Positions 34,197-42,561 of a DNA stretch of 64,000 nt are shown here, piece after piece; the stretch's first letter is position 1, and each line of letters begins with the position of its first letter. Both the position numbers and the translations under genes were made by a program. Source of the stretch: Streptomyces sp. CBMA291 (GTDB taxonomy: Bacteria; Actinomycetota; Actinomycetes; Streptomycetales; Streptomycetaceae); contig NZ_MSJP01000019.1 of NCBI RefSeq assembly GCF_014596525.1, positions 1 to 64,000 of the forward strand. Reading direction: 5' to 3'. Under the pieces are notes generated by a model. The model saw nothing but the letters and a program-made list of their open reading frames with translations. It was not told where the DNA came from and did not search any database.

Positions 34197-34760
34197 TCAG
34201 CTCGCGGCGGCCTCGCCCCGGGCCGTCCGGCGCGGGGCCGTCGGCCACCCCGCGACGGACGCCGTGGCGCCGTACCAGGCGAGGAGCCCGGCGACGGCGG
34301 CGACCCAGCCGCCCGCCTTCGCCAGACCCCCGCTGTCCGCGAGCGCCCCTATGCCGAAGAGCAGCAGCGCGAGGAAGAGCAGTCCGTACACGCCCTGCCC
34401 GAACAGTCCGCTGCCCGCAGCGGCCAGCGTCAGGGTGAGCGCCAGGAGCGCCCACAGGAGCAGGAAGACACCGACGGCGTCGGCCGAGGCGCCGCCGCCC
34501 GTCGCGGTGCCCCAGGTGAACCAGAAGGCGCCGAGGGCCGTGTGGGCCGTGCCCCGGCTCGTGTCGCCCGCGCGCAGGGCGAGCAGTCCGACGAGGAAGA
34601 GGGTGACCCCGCCGACCCAGGTGGCGAGGCCCGCGGCATCGGCTGCCGCGACGTTGTCGACGACCCCCGTACCGCCCAGGCCGAAGGCCAGCAGGGTCAG
34701 TCCGAGGGCGAGGTGTCCGAGAGTGGAGGTGGTGTTTCCCGCGGCGACTTCGTCGTGCAC
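34197..34760 (-). CDS. GPR1/FUN34/YaaH-family transporter (acetate uptake type)
   Basis: A 187-residue membrane protein with six hydrophobic segments, the topology of SatP/Ato-type acetate or succinate permeases. The N-terminal TSTLGHLALGLTLLAFGL corresponds to the NPxPLGL opening of the family, though the Asn-Pro is not kept in exact form here. WVGGVTLFLVGLLALRAGDT, GAFWFTWG and the last pairs of helices follow the family order. GTG 34760 has GAAGGGAG upstream. It is convergent with glmS. Transported solute in this organism is unknown. Confidence 0.78.
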   Translation of the reverse strand: MHDEVAAGNTTSTLGHLALGLTLLAFGLGGTGVVDNVAAADAAGLATWVGGVTLFLVGLLALRAGDTSRGTAHTALGAFWFTWGTATGGGASADAVGVFLLLWALLALTLTLAAAGSGLFGQGVYGLLFLALLLFGIGALADSGGLAKAGGWVAAVAGLLAWYGATASVAGWPTAPRRTARGEAAAS

Positions 34761-35084
34761 GGCGGGCTCCCTTCAGATACGCAGACGTGCTGCGCGAGCT
34801 GGGATGGGCGGTGCCTCTTTAGCTACCCTTCACAAGCGCACAATCCACCTGCGGAAGTCCGAAATTATGGCCGGAGAACGGCAGTTGAACGGATGTTCCG
34901 ACGGGCCGCGCGTGACGGACGGGGCCGCCGTACGAGCCCCCGGGCGCCCGCCCGGCCACCACCGCAGGGCCCACGAAACCTCTCGCGGGCCCTACGGGAC
35001 GACAGGCTCGGGCCTTACGGGACCGCCGGGCTCGGGCCCTACGGGACGGACGGCCGGCGGCCCCGGGGAGGCCGGATGCGGGCC
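34761..35084. other. Intergenic region with CCTACGGG repeats
   Basis: There is no gene. The left part should hold the YaaH-type promoter. The right part repeats GGGCC(C/T)TACGGG at 34987, 35010, 35034 and 35080, spaced 23, 24 and 46 bp, running to the stop of the universal stress gene. Confidence 0.7.
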
Positions 35085-35606
35085 CTACGGGATGACGATC
35101 ACGGGCCGTCGGGCGCGGCGGGCGAGACGGCCGGCGACGGAGCCGAAGATCCGGCCGACGAGACCGTGCGTGGAGCCGACCACGATGGCGTCCGCCGAGT
35201 ACTCCCGGCCGACCTCCTCCAGCTCGTGGCAGATGTCCCCGCCGCGCTCGACGAGGATCCAGGGCACCTCGGAGAGGTGCTCGGCACATGCCAGCTCAAG
35301 CCCGAGGACCTCGGTGCGATGGTCGGGCACGTCGACGAAGACGGGTGGCTCGCAACCGGCCCACACCGTGGTGGGGAGCCGGTTGGCCACATGGACGATG
35401 ATCAGGCCCGAGCCGGAACGCCTGGCCATGCCGATGGCGTACGCAAGGGCTCGCTCGCTGGAAGTGGAGCCGTCGAAGCCGACGACCACCCCGTGCCGGA
35501 AGGCCGGATCGCAGGCGTGACGTGGCTGTTCTACCGCGAGGGGGTCGACCGTGGAGTCGGCGACGCGCTTGCGGTCCGCGGGTTCGGGGAATTCGTGACC
35601 GGCCAT
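35085..35606 (-). CDS. Universal stress protein (UspA family)
   Basis: A 173-residue single-domain Usp. After a 37-residue leader the fold begins HGVVVGFDGSTSSERALAYA, with Asp in the ATP-binding first loop, and ends with the ATP-binding pattern GSTHGLVGRIFGSVAGRLAR followed by RRPVIVIP (Gly-x2-Gly-x9-Gly-Ser/Thr type spacing is nearly kept). It therefore probably binds ATP. ATG 35606 was taken as the start. The last codons run into the CCTACGGG repeat array, so the 3' end of the gene has been built partly from the repeat. Role: undefined stress response; no partner gene is adjacent. Confidence 0.87.
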   Translation of the reverse strand: MAGHEFPEPADRKRVADSTVDPLAVEQPRHACDPAFRHGVVVGFDGSTSSERALAYAIGMARRSGSGLIIVHVANRLPTTVWAGCEPPVFVDVPDHRTEVLGLELACAEHLSEVPWILVERGGDICHELEEVGREYSADAIVVGSTHGLVGRIFGSVAGRLARRARRPVIVIP

Positions 35607-36526
35607 CGGTGTCTCGGCGAAGAAGGTCCTCGTGGGAAGGGACGGGGAACAGAGGGGACGAACGACGGGTGGCGGCGGAGCTGTGTCCGGGAATCATCTT
35701 CCCAACCCCATACCCCCAAGGCTACGGCGACACTCCTCTCCTGCCCAGAGTCCGCCGCACCACTCCCGGCGCGCCGCCGCTCGCGCGCGGCGTTCCAGGG
35801 AGCATGCACGAGCGGTTCACGATCTGGCAATGCCGGATGTGTCCTACAGACGTCCGTACGGGACCCCGCAGGCGTCGCCGAGAGTGACCGGAGGATTCCG
35901 CTCCGCGCCCTCCGCGCCTCCGGCCCGCCGCCGTGCGGGGACCGCGCCGCCCCTCGGCGCCGGGCGTACGCCGGGCGCCACCGGGACCCTTCGGAGCGCG
36001 GACCGGGCGCGGACCGGGCGCCGACCGCGCGCGGAGGGCGCGCCTGGCCGCCGGAGCACCCGGACGACCGGGAGCGAACCAGGGGGCGAACCGGTATGTA
36101 ACGGGACAAAGAGAAGCCCCTATCTTCGACGGACCCCCTTCGAGTTGACAGGTTCGCACAACCGAACCCATATGTTTTCGGCCAACTTCCATTCAGCCGC
36201 GAGACCTTGGCAAAACGGTTGGCCAACCCCCTTGGCGACACCCGGGAATGCCCCGTTCCAGGGGCTCACACCCCCCGCGTACGGGGCTCTTCGCCACCCC
36301 GGGCCCTCCCGGGGGACGCCCCGGCGGGAAGACTTCGCGATCGATCGCTTCGCGCCAAGTGGCCTTGTCGACAATCGGCCGGACGGAGAACTTGTCACGC
36401 CGGCGGCACGGGACGCAGTAGATTCGATCATGGATACCGAAGACTGGGGTCTCGTGCAAAACCGAGGGGAAACGTGCAGGTGCGACACGACCAGGGAGAC
36501 GCGAACACCGAGGGGGGCTTAGCGTC
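35607..36526. other. Long non-coding region upstream of adpA
   Basis: This 920 bp shows no credible gene; reading frames here are Arg/Pro/Ala shadows. The part from about 36070 to 36440 is less GC-rich. A TTGACA at 36145-36150 followed 17-19 bp later by CATATG-like bases may be a promoter. AdpA-type motifs (TTGGCCAAC at about 36221) and a perfect 12-bp palindrome, GCGATCGATCGC at 36337-36348, also occur. A long adpA leader with several regulator sites is typical of streptomycetes. Confidence 0.6.
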
Positions 36527-37696
36527 ATGAGCCAGGACTCCGCCGTACCGGAGGCCGCACGAAAGCTGATCGGGCGCCGCCGTCGTGAAGTCGTCGCGGT
36601 GCTGCTGTTCAGCGGCGGCCCCATCTTCGAGAGCTCCATCCCGCTCTCCGTGTTCGGCATCGACCGGCAGGACGCCGGAGTGCCCCGTTACCGGCTGCTC
36701 GTCTGCGCGGGCGAGGACGGGCCGCTGCGGACCACCGGTGGACTCGAACTGACCGCGCCCTACGGCCTGGAGGCCATCAGCCGCGCGGGGACCGTCGTCG
36801 TCCCCGCCTGGCGCTCGATCACCTCCCCGCCGCCGCCGGAAGCGCTCGAAGCGCTCCGCAGAGCGCATGAGGAAGGCGCCAGGATCGTCGGCCTGTGCAC
36901 GGGGGCGTTCGTCCTCGCGGCGGCCGGCCTCCTCGACGGGCGCCCGGCCACCACCCACTGGATGTACGCGCCGACGCTCGCCAAGCGCTACCCGTCGGTC
37001 CATGTGGACCCCCGGGAGCTCTTCGTCGACGACGGGGACGTACTGACCTCCGCGGGGACGGCGGCCGGAATCGATCTGTGTCTGCACATCGTGCGGACCG
37101 ACCACGGCACGGAGGCAGCGGGCGCCCTGGCGCGCCGGCTCGTCGTCCCGCCGCGGCGCAGCGGCGGTCAGGAGCGCTACCTCGACAGGTCTTTACCAGA
37201 GGAGATCGGCGCCGACCCGCTGGCCGAGGTCGTCGCCTGGGCGCTGGAGCACCTCCACGAGCAGTTCGACGTGGAGACCCTGGCCGCCCGCGCGTACATG
37301 TCACGGCGGACCTTCGACCGCCGGTTCCGCTCGCTGACCGGGTCGGCCCCGCTCCAGTGGCTGATCACCCAGCGGGTGCTCCAGGCACAGCGGCTGCTCG
37401 AAACCTCCGACTACTCGGTCGACGAGGTCGCGGGCCGGTGCGGCTTCCGCTCGCCGGTGGCGCTGCGCGGCCACTTCCGGCGCCAGCTCGGCTCCTCGCC
37501 CGCCGCCTACCGGGCCGCGTACCGTGCCCGGCGGCCGCAGAGCGATACCGGGACGGCGGTGCTCGACGCGGTCGTGCCCGCGCAGGTCGCGGCCGGTGCG
37601 CGACGGCCGATGCCGGGGTTCGAAGCGGCCAAGCCGCACTCCGACGCCTACGCACCCGGGCGCCCAGCGTTCCCGGGCCAGCGCAGCGCGCCGTAG
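36527..37696 (+). CDS. adpA: AdpA, AraC-family master regulator of development
   Basis: Central activator of morphological differentiation and secondary metabolism. The 389 residues comprise a DJ-1/PfpI (GATase1-like) dimerisation domain (about 20-200: VVAVLLFSGGPIFESSIPLS, GLCTGAFVLAAAGLL, THWMYAPTLAKRYP) and an AraC HTH pair (about 235-330: EQFDVETLAARAYMSRRTFD, DEVAGRCGFRSPVALRGHFR). Codon 223, between the domains, is TTA (37193-37195), so translation needs the bldA leucyl-tRNA, the known developmental checkpoint for adpA. ATG 36527 follows a GAGGGGGG run. The Ser/Pro-rich C-terminal tail is variable in this family. Confidence 0.97.
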   Translation: MSQDSAVPEAARKLIGRRRREVVAVLLFSGGPIFESSIPLSVFGIDRQDAGVPRYRLLVCAGEDGPLRTTGGLELTAPYGLEAISRAGTVVVPAWRSITSPPPPEALEALRRAHEEGARIVGLCTGAFVLAAAGLLDGRPATTHWMYAPTLAKRYPSVHVDPRELFVDDGDVLTSAGTAAGIDLCLHIVRTDHGTEAAGALARRLVVPPRRSGGQERYLDRSLPEEIGADPLAEVVAWALEHLHEQFDVETLAARAYMSRRTFDRRFRSLTGSAPLQWLITQRVLQAQRLLETSDYSVDEVAGRCGFRSPVALRGHFRRQLGSSPAAYRAAYRARRPQSDTGTAVLDAVVPAQVAAGARRPMPGFEAAKPHSDAYAPGRPAFPGQRSAP

Positions 37697-37841
37697 CCGA
37701 AGAGCGGCGCGACCCGCGCCGTGACGCGGTACCGACGCGGCCATGAGCCGCGCGGCGCGGGACCGGCGGGCGCCCGGGGACACCTTCCCCGGGCGCCCGT
37801 CGGCCTGCTCGGAGAAGAAAAAGCCACCTAAGGTAGGACGC

Positions 37842-38444
37842 ATGAACGATCGCATGGTGTGGATCGACTGCGAGATGACCGGGCTCTCGCTGACGGACGA
37901 CGCACTCATCGAGGTGGCCGCACTGGTCACCGACTCGGAACTGAACGTACTCGGCGAAGGGGTGGACATCGTGATCCGCCCGCCGGACGAGGCGCTCGAA
38001 ACCATGCCCGAGATCGTGCGCGAGATGCACACGGCCTCGGGACTGCTCGACGAACTCGCCGCAGGCACCACGCTCGCCGACGCGGAGGCCCAGGTCCTCG
38101 CGTACATCCGCGAGCACGTCAAGGAGCCCGGCAAGGCGCCGCTGTGCGGAAACTCGGTCTCCACGGACCGCGGCTTCCTCGCCCGGGACATGCCGGCCCT
38201 GGAAGGCCACCTGCACTACCGGATCGTCGATGTCTCCTCGGTCAAGGAACTGGCCCGGCGCTGGTACCCGAGGGCGTACTTCAACAGTCCGGAGAAGAAC
38301 GGCAACCACCGGGCGCTCGCCGACATCCGCGAGTCCATCGCGGAGCTGCGCTACTACCGCGAGGCGGTCTTCGTCCCGCAGCCCGGCCCCGACTCCGAGA
38401 CCGCGAAGCGGATCGCGGCCCGGCACGTACTCCCCTCCGCCTGA
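37842..38444 (+). CDS. orn: Oligoribonuclease
   Basis: Degrades 2-5 nt RNA oligomers, and pGpG from c-di-GMP breakdown, in the cytoplasm. The 200-residue DEDDh exonuclease shows [20 protein letters not shown] (Asp 9, Glu 11), [31 protein letters not shown] (Asp), [15 protein letters not shown] and the His/Asp pair in [23 protein letters not shown] 37842 follows AGGTAGGA. It is directly downstream of adpA, as in other streptomycetes, with its own likely promoter in the 145-bp gap. All four catalytic acids and the histidine are present. Confidence 0.97.
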   Translation: MNDRMVWIDCEMTGLSLTDDALIEVAALVTDSELNVLGEGVDIVIRPPDEALETMPEIVREMHTASGLLDELAAGTTLADAEAQVLAYIREHVKEPGKAPLCGNSVSTDRGFLARDMPALEGHLHYRIVDVSSVKELARRWYPRAYFNSPEKNGNHRALADIRESIAELRYYREAVFVPQPGPDSETAKRIAARHVLPSA

Positions 38445-38571
38445 CCCTCCCGCCCAGGGGCTCGCGCCCTCCGACCACCCACCACGGAAAAGGCGGGCGC
38501 GAGCACCCTCCAGGACCCTGTAGACTTCTTCTCGGCTGGTCAGGGAAACCTTCGGGAAACCGCCGGTCATG

Positions 38572-38644
38572 GTGGGTATAGCTCAGTTGGTAGAGCACCT
38601 GGTTGTGGTCCAGGATGTCGCGGGTTCGAGTCCCGTTACTCACC
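38572..38644 (+). tRNA. tRNA-His (anticodon GTG)
   Basis: Cloverleaf with acceptor GTGGGTA/TACTCAC, D-arm GCTCAGTTGGTAGAGC, anticodon arm around CTGGTTGTGGTCCAG and T-arm GGGTTCGAGTCCC. G at 38571 can be the extra G-1 opposite C at 38644, the tRNA-His identity pair. CCA is not encoded. Confidence 0.97.
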
Positions 38645-38654
38645 CTGAATGATG

Positions 38655-38684
38655 AAGGCCCCGGTTCGCGAGAACCGGGGCCTT
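38655..38684 (+). terminator. Terminator after tRNA-His
   Basis: A perfect 12-bp stem (38655-38666 with 38673-38684) and 6-nt loop begins 11 bp after the tRNA. Confidence 0.9.
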
Positions 38685-38810
38685 CGCCGTTCCCGGATCC
38701 GTTCCGAGGACCCATCCCGCCCCCGGCCACTCCCCCGCACGGGTGAGTTACGGACCCCCCGGCGAGCTGCGGCCCCGTCGTCGGGGCCCGGACGCATAGC
38801 GTCGGGGGCC

Positions 38811-40160
38811 ATGCGGAGCGGGTGGCGGAGAGCGGGGGCGTATCGGGGCGGCCTCGCCCTGGTTCTGTTCCTTCTCGTCGCCCTCCTCGCGGCGGGCTGC
38901 GCCACCGACCCCGCCGAACCCTCCCCCGTCCCCGCGCACCGGCCCGGCGGCCACCCGGCCGGGAGGAGGCCCGTCACCCTCACCGTCGGCGTGTTCGGCA
39001 CCTTCGGTCTGCGGGAAGCCGGGCTCTACGAGGAGTACGAGCGGCTCCACCCCGGCATCGCCGTCCGGCAGACCTCCCTCACCCGCAACGACGTCTACTA
39101 CCCGCAGCTCCTCACCCACCTCGCCGCCGGATCCGGCCTCGCCGACGTCCAGGCCGTCGAGGTCGGCAACATCGCCGAGGTCGTCACCACCCAGGCCGGA
39201 CGGCTCGTGGAACTCGGCACCCTGCCCGGCGTGGACCGGCGTGCCTTCCTGCCCTGGAAATGGGCGCAGGGCACCGGCCCCGACGGACGCGTCCTCGCCC
39301 TCGGCACCGACATCGGGCCGGGGGCCGTCTGCTACCGCAAGGACCTCTTCGCCCGCGCCGGACTGCCCACCGGCCGGGACGCCGTCGGGCGCCTGTGGGC
39401 CGGGGACTGGCGGAAGTACCGGGCGGCGGGCCTGCGCTACCGCGAGCGCGCCCCGGCGGGCACCGCGTTCACCGACTCCGCGTCCGGAGTGCTGGCGGCC
39501 GTCGTCGCGAGCGCCCCGCTGCGCTACTACGACACGCGGGGCGCCCTCGTCGTGGCCGCCAACCCCGCCGTACGGGAAGCCTGGGACCTCGCGGCCTCCT
39601 TCGCCCGGCAGGGGCTGACCGCCCGGCTCCAGCAGTTCACGCCCGACTGGGACCAGGCCTTCGCCCACGGCGCCTTCGCCACGGTCGCCTGCCCCGCCTG
39701 GATGCTCGGCTACATCCAGGACAAGACGGGGCCCGCCGGACGGGGCCGCTGGGACGTGGCGACCGCGCCCCGCCCCGGGAACTGGGGCGGCTCCTTCCTC
39801 GTCGTGCCCGCCGAAGGCCGTCACCCGGCGGAGGCGGCCCGGCTCGCCGCCTGGCTGACGGCCCCCGCCCAGCAGGCCCGGCTCTTCGCCCGGCGCGGCA
39901 GCTTCCCCAGCGCCTCGGCCGCCTACCCGCTCCCCGAGGTGGCGGCCGCCCGCGCCCCGTACTTCGGCGACGCCCCGGTCGGCACCCTCTACGCCGAAGC
40001 GGCCCGAGGCGTCCCGCAGGCCCCCGTGGGCCCCAAGGACGCCCTGATCGCCCAGACCCTCGCCGACACCGGCATGCTCCAGATCGACCAGACCTCCCGC
40101 GACCCGGCCGACGCCTGGCACGCCACCCTCAAGACCCTCGACAACGCGCTGGACCGGTGA
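38811..40160 (+). CDS. ABC importer solute-binding lipoprotein (sugar type)
   Basis: A 449-residue extracellular binding protein of the family-1 (maltose/oligosaccharide) type. The signal peptide ends in lipobox LLAAGC with lipidated Cys 30. Then come VTLTVGVFGTFGLREAGLYE, GSGLADVQAVEVGNIAEVVT, LALGTDIGPGAVCYRKDLFA, a hinge region, and a C-terminal lobe with ASFARQGL and WDVATAPRPGNWGGSFLVVP. I chose ATG 38811 to fit the signal peptide; the frame is open to 38649, inside the tRNA terminator. It forms one operon with two permeases (3-bp gap, then GTGA overlap). The sugar is unknown; no glycosidase or LacI-type regulator is next to it. Confidence 0.88.
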   Translation: MRSGWRRAGAYRGGLALVLFLLVALLAAGCATDPAEPSPVPAHRPGGHPAGRRPVTLTVGVFGTFGLREAGLYEEYERLHPGIAVRQTSLTRNDVYYPQLLTHLAAGSGLADVQAVEVGNIAEVVTTQAGRLVELGTLPGVDRRAFLPWKWAQGTGPDGRVLALGTDIGPGAVCYRKDLFARAGLPTGRDAVGRLWAGDWRKYRAAGLRYRERAPAGTAFTDSASGVLAAVVASAPLRYYDTRGALVVAANPAVREAWDLAASFARQGLTARLQQFTPDWDQAFAHGAFATVACPAWMLGYIQDKTGPAGRGRWDVATAPRPGNWGGSFLVVPAEGRHPAEAARLAAWLTAPAQQARLFARRGSFPSASAAYPLPEVAAARAPYFGDAPVGTLYAEAARGVPQAPVGPKDALIAQTLADTGMLQIDQTSRDPADAWHATLKTLDNALDR

Positions 40161-40163
40161 GCG

Positions 40164-41513
40164 ATGGCCACCGGCGACCGGGCGGGGGCGATGGAACCAC
40201 CCGCCCGCCGGGAGAAGCCCCCGCCGACACCGGGCCCCGCACCCCTGCCACCCCACCCGCCCTCGCCGGACCCCGTAACCCTGTCCGTACGCCCTCTCCC
40301 GCCGGGCCCCGCACCCCTGCCACCCCACCCGGCCTCACCGGGGCCCATGTCCCTGCCGCCGCACCCGACTCCGCCGGACCCCGTACCCCTGCCGCCGCAC
40401 CCCGCCCCCTTGCCCGCGCGCCCGGCCCCGTCGGCACGGCTGCCCGAGGCCGGGCGCCCGCCCGCTCGCCCGGCCTCAGCCGTACGTCGGGCCGCAGCCG
40501 CACCCCGGCCCGTACGCCCGGCCGAGGCGCCACCCGTACGCCCGCCCGCACGGCCCTCCCCGCCCCCGCCCCCGCCTGAGTGCCAAGCCTCCCGGGGCGA
40601 CCGGCGCGTGCCGGTGGCTCCCTGGTTTCTGCTCGCTCCCTTTCTTCTTCTCTTCGGGGCCTTCGGGGTGCTTCCGCTGGTCGCGACCGCCTGGGCCTCC
40701 CTGCACCGGGTGGAGCTGACCGCGCCCGGACAGGCCGAGTGGGTGGGGCTGCGGAACTACGCGCGGCTCGCCGGGGACCCGTTCTTCTGGAACGCCCTCG
40801 GCAACACCCTCGTCATCGGCCTCCTCGCCACCGTCCCCCAACTGCTGCTCGCGCTCGGCGTGGCATGGCTGCTGGACACCCGCCCGCGCGGGCGGGGCTT
40901 CCTCCAGGTGGTCGCGCTCGCCCCGTACGCCACCTCCGTGGCCGCCGCGACCCTCGTCTTCGCCCTGTTCTTCGGCCGGGACCACGGCATGGCCAACTGG
41001 ATCCTCGGCGGCCTCGGCGCGGACCCGGTGGACTGGCGGAACGGGCCCCGGGCCGCCAAGTGCGCCGTGGCGTCGATCGTGGTCTGGCGCTGGACCGGCT
41101 ACAACGCGCTGATCTATCTGGCGGCGATGCGGACCGTGCCCCGCGAGCTGTACGAGGCGGCGGCCCTCGACGGGGCCTCGCGGTGGCGCCGGTTCCTGCA
41201 CATCACCCTGCCGGGGCTGCGGCCCGCGCTCGCCTTCACCGCGCTCGTGTCGACGATCGGCGCGCTCCAGCTGTTCGGGGAGCCGTTGCTCTTCGGGAGC
41301 GGGGCGGGCGCGTCGGGCGGGGCGGACCACCAGTTCCAGACCCTCGGGCTCTATCTGTACGAGCAGGGCTGGGTGAACCTGCACCTGGGCCGCGCCGCCG
41401 CCCTCGCCTGGACCATGCTCCTGATCCTGGTGCTGATCCTCGGGTCGGCCCGGCTGCTCGTACGGGCAGACCGGACCCGGCGCGCCCGGCCGTCCGGGAA
41501 GGGCCTCCGGTGA
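40164..41513 (+). CDS. ABC sugar permease with Pro-rich N-terminal extension
   Basis: Inner-membrane permease (MalF/UgpA-like). The last 300 residues are standard: six membrane segments starting VPVAPWFLLAPFLLLFGAFG, and the ATPase-contact loop EAAALDGASRWRRFLHITLP (EAA motif, Gly kept). The first 140 residues are unusual, almost only Pro, Ala, Arg and His, built from repeats of PLPPHP encoded at 40220-40420, and probably disordered in the cytoplasm. The annotated ATG at 40164 has a weak RBS; a GTG at about 40608 would give a normal-length permease. The ATPase subunit is missing, as in streptomycete sugar importers that share MsiK. Confidence 0.85.
   Translation: MATGDRAGAMEPPARREKPPPTPGPAPLPPHPPSPDPVTLSVRPLPPGPAPLPPHPASPGPMSLPPHPTPPDPVPLPPHPAPLPARPAPSARLPEAGRPPARPASAVRRAAAAPRPVRPAEAPPVRPPARPSPPPPPPECQASRGDRRVPVAPWFLLAPFLLLFGAFGVLPLVATAWASLHRVELTAPGQAEWVGLRNYARLAGDPFFWNALGNTLVIGLLATVPQLLLALGVAWLLDTRPRGRGFLQVVALAPYATSVAAATLVFALFFGRDHGMANWILGGLGADPVDWRNGPRAAKCAVASIVVWRWTGYNALIYLAAMRTVPRELYEAAALDGASRWRRFLHITLPGLRPALAFTALVSTIGALQLFGEPLLFGSGAGASGGADHQFQTLGLYLYEQGWVNLHLGRAAALAWTMLLILVLILGSARLLVRADRTRRARPSGKGLR
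40220..40420 (+). repeat. Degenerate repeats encoding PLPPHP units
   Basis: The unit CCCCGCACCCCTGCCACC and variants recur about five times, encoding PAPLPPHP-like blocks at the N-terminus of the permease. The base pattern resembles the intergenic repeat arrays elsewhere in the window. Confidence 0.65.
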
Positions 41514-42385
41514 GGGCCCGGCGTGCCCGGTCGCCCGGTGGGCCTCCCGTGAAGGGCCGACGGGACGACCGGCGCGCCGGGCCCTGGACGTACCTCCTGC
41601 TCGCGCTCTTCGCCCTCGTCTCCCTCTTCCCGCTCTACTGGACGGCGGTCGCCGCCTCCCGGACCGGCACCCGGCTCGCCGCCACCCCGCCCCCGTTCCG
41701 CTTCGGCCGGAACCTGGCGCGGAACCTGGGGATCGCCTGGAGCGAGGCGCGCCTCGGCGCGGCGCTCGCGAACACCACGCTGGTCGCCGGGGCGGTCGCC
41801 GTGGGGACGGTGCTGTGCGCGACCCTCGCCGGATTCGCCTTCGCCAAGCTGCGGTTCCGCTTCCGAGGGGCCCTGCTCCTCCTGGTGGCCGGGACGATGC
41901 TGGTGCCGCCGCAGCTGGGGGCGGTCCCGCTCTATCTGCTGGTCGCCCGGCTGCGCTGGACCGACGAACTCCAGTCGGTGGTACTGCCCTCGCTGGTCTC
42001 GGCCTTCGGGGTCTTCTTCATGCGCCAGCATCTGCGCCGGGCACTGCCGACGGAACTGCTCGAAGCGGCGCGGATGGACGGGGCGGGGACGGTACGGACG
42101 CTGTGGCACGTGGTGTTCCCGGCGGCGCGCCCGGCGATGGCGGTGCTCGCGACGCTGTCGTTCGTGACGGCGTGGAACGACTTCTTCTGGCCGGTGCTCG
42201 CGCTGACGCAGACGGGGAACCCGACGGTGCAGGTGGCACTCACCGGTCTGGGGCGGGGTTACGTGCCGGACCAGTCGGTGGTGATGGCGGGGGCGCTCCT
42301 CGGGACGGTGCCACTGCTGCTGGTCCTGGGCCTGTTCGGGCGGCACCTGGTGGGCGGGGTGACGCGGGGCGCGGTGAATGAGTGA
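41510..42385 (+). CDS. ABC sugar permease (MalG type)
   Basis: Second membrane subunit, 291 residues. Six hydrophobic segments begin with GPWTYLLLALFALVSLFPLY; a periplasmic loop FRFGRNLARNLGIAW is followed by LANTTLVAGAVAVGTVLCAT; the EAA loop is ELLEAARMDGAGTVRTLWHV VFPAARP; and the family end FVTAWNDFFWPVLALTQTGN is present. GTG 41510 overlaps the stop of the first permease (GTGA) and has GGGAAGGG upstream; a second GTG at 41549 is possible. It completes the two-permease, one-lipoprotein importer. No ATPase follows; the next gene is unrelated. Confidence 0.9.
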   Translation: MRARRARSPGGPPVKGRRDDRRAGPWTYLLLALFALVSLFPLYWTAVAASRTGTRLAATPPPFRFGRNLARNLGIAWSEARLGAALANTTLVAGAVAVGTVLCATLAGFAFAKLRFRFRGALLLLVAGTMLVPPQLGAVPLYLLVARLRWTDELQSVVLPSLVSAFGVFFMRQHLRRALPTELLEAARMDGAGTVRTLWHVVFPAARPAMAVLATLSFVTAWNDFFWPVLALTQTGNPTVQVALTGLGRGYVPDQSVVMAGALLGTVPLLLVLGLFGRHLVGGVTRGAVNE

Positions 42386-42561
42386 GCGGAACCCGCCCGT
42401 TCACCCTCTCGCCCGTTCGCCCTCTCCCCCGTTCGCCCTCTCCCTCATGCACCCGTTCACCCATTCGGCCCCGCCGGTGATCCACTTCCCGCCCACCCTG
42501 CTACGTTCCCCTTATGTCCGATATTCACATGTTTCCGACTTCTTGGGCGATGTGAGGGCAG

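Noticed and set aside
35632..36522. Plus-strand frame of 296 codons upstream of adpA.
   Set aside because: Composition is Arg/Pro/Thr-rich, there is no RBS or homology cue, and it fills a region expected to be regulatory.
38571..38644. tRNA-His as a possible integration site for a mobile element.
   Set aside because: No integrase, no repeat of the tRNA 3' end and no atypical DNA follows; the next genes are a normal sugar importer.
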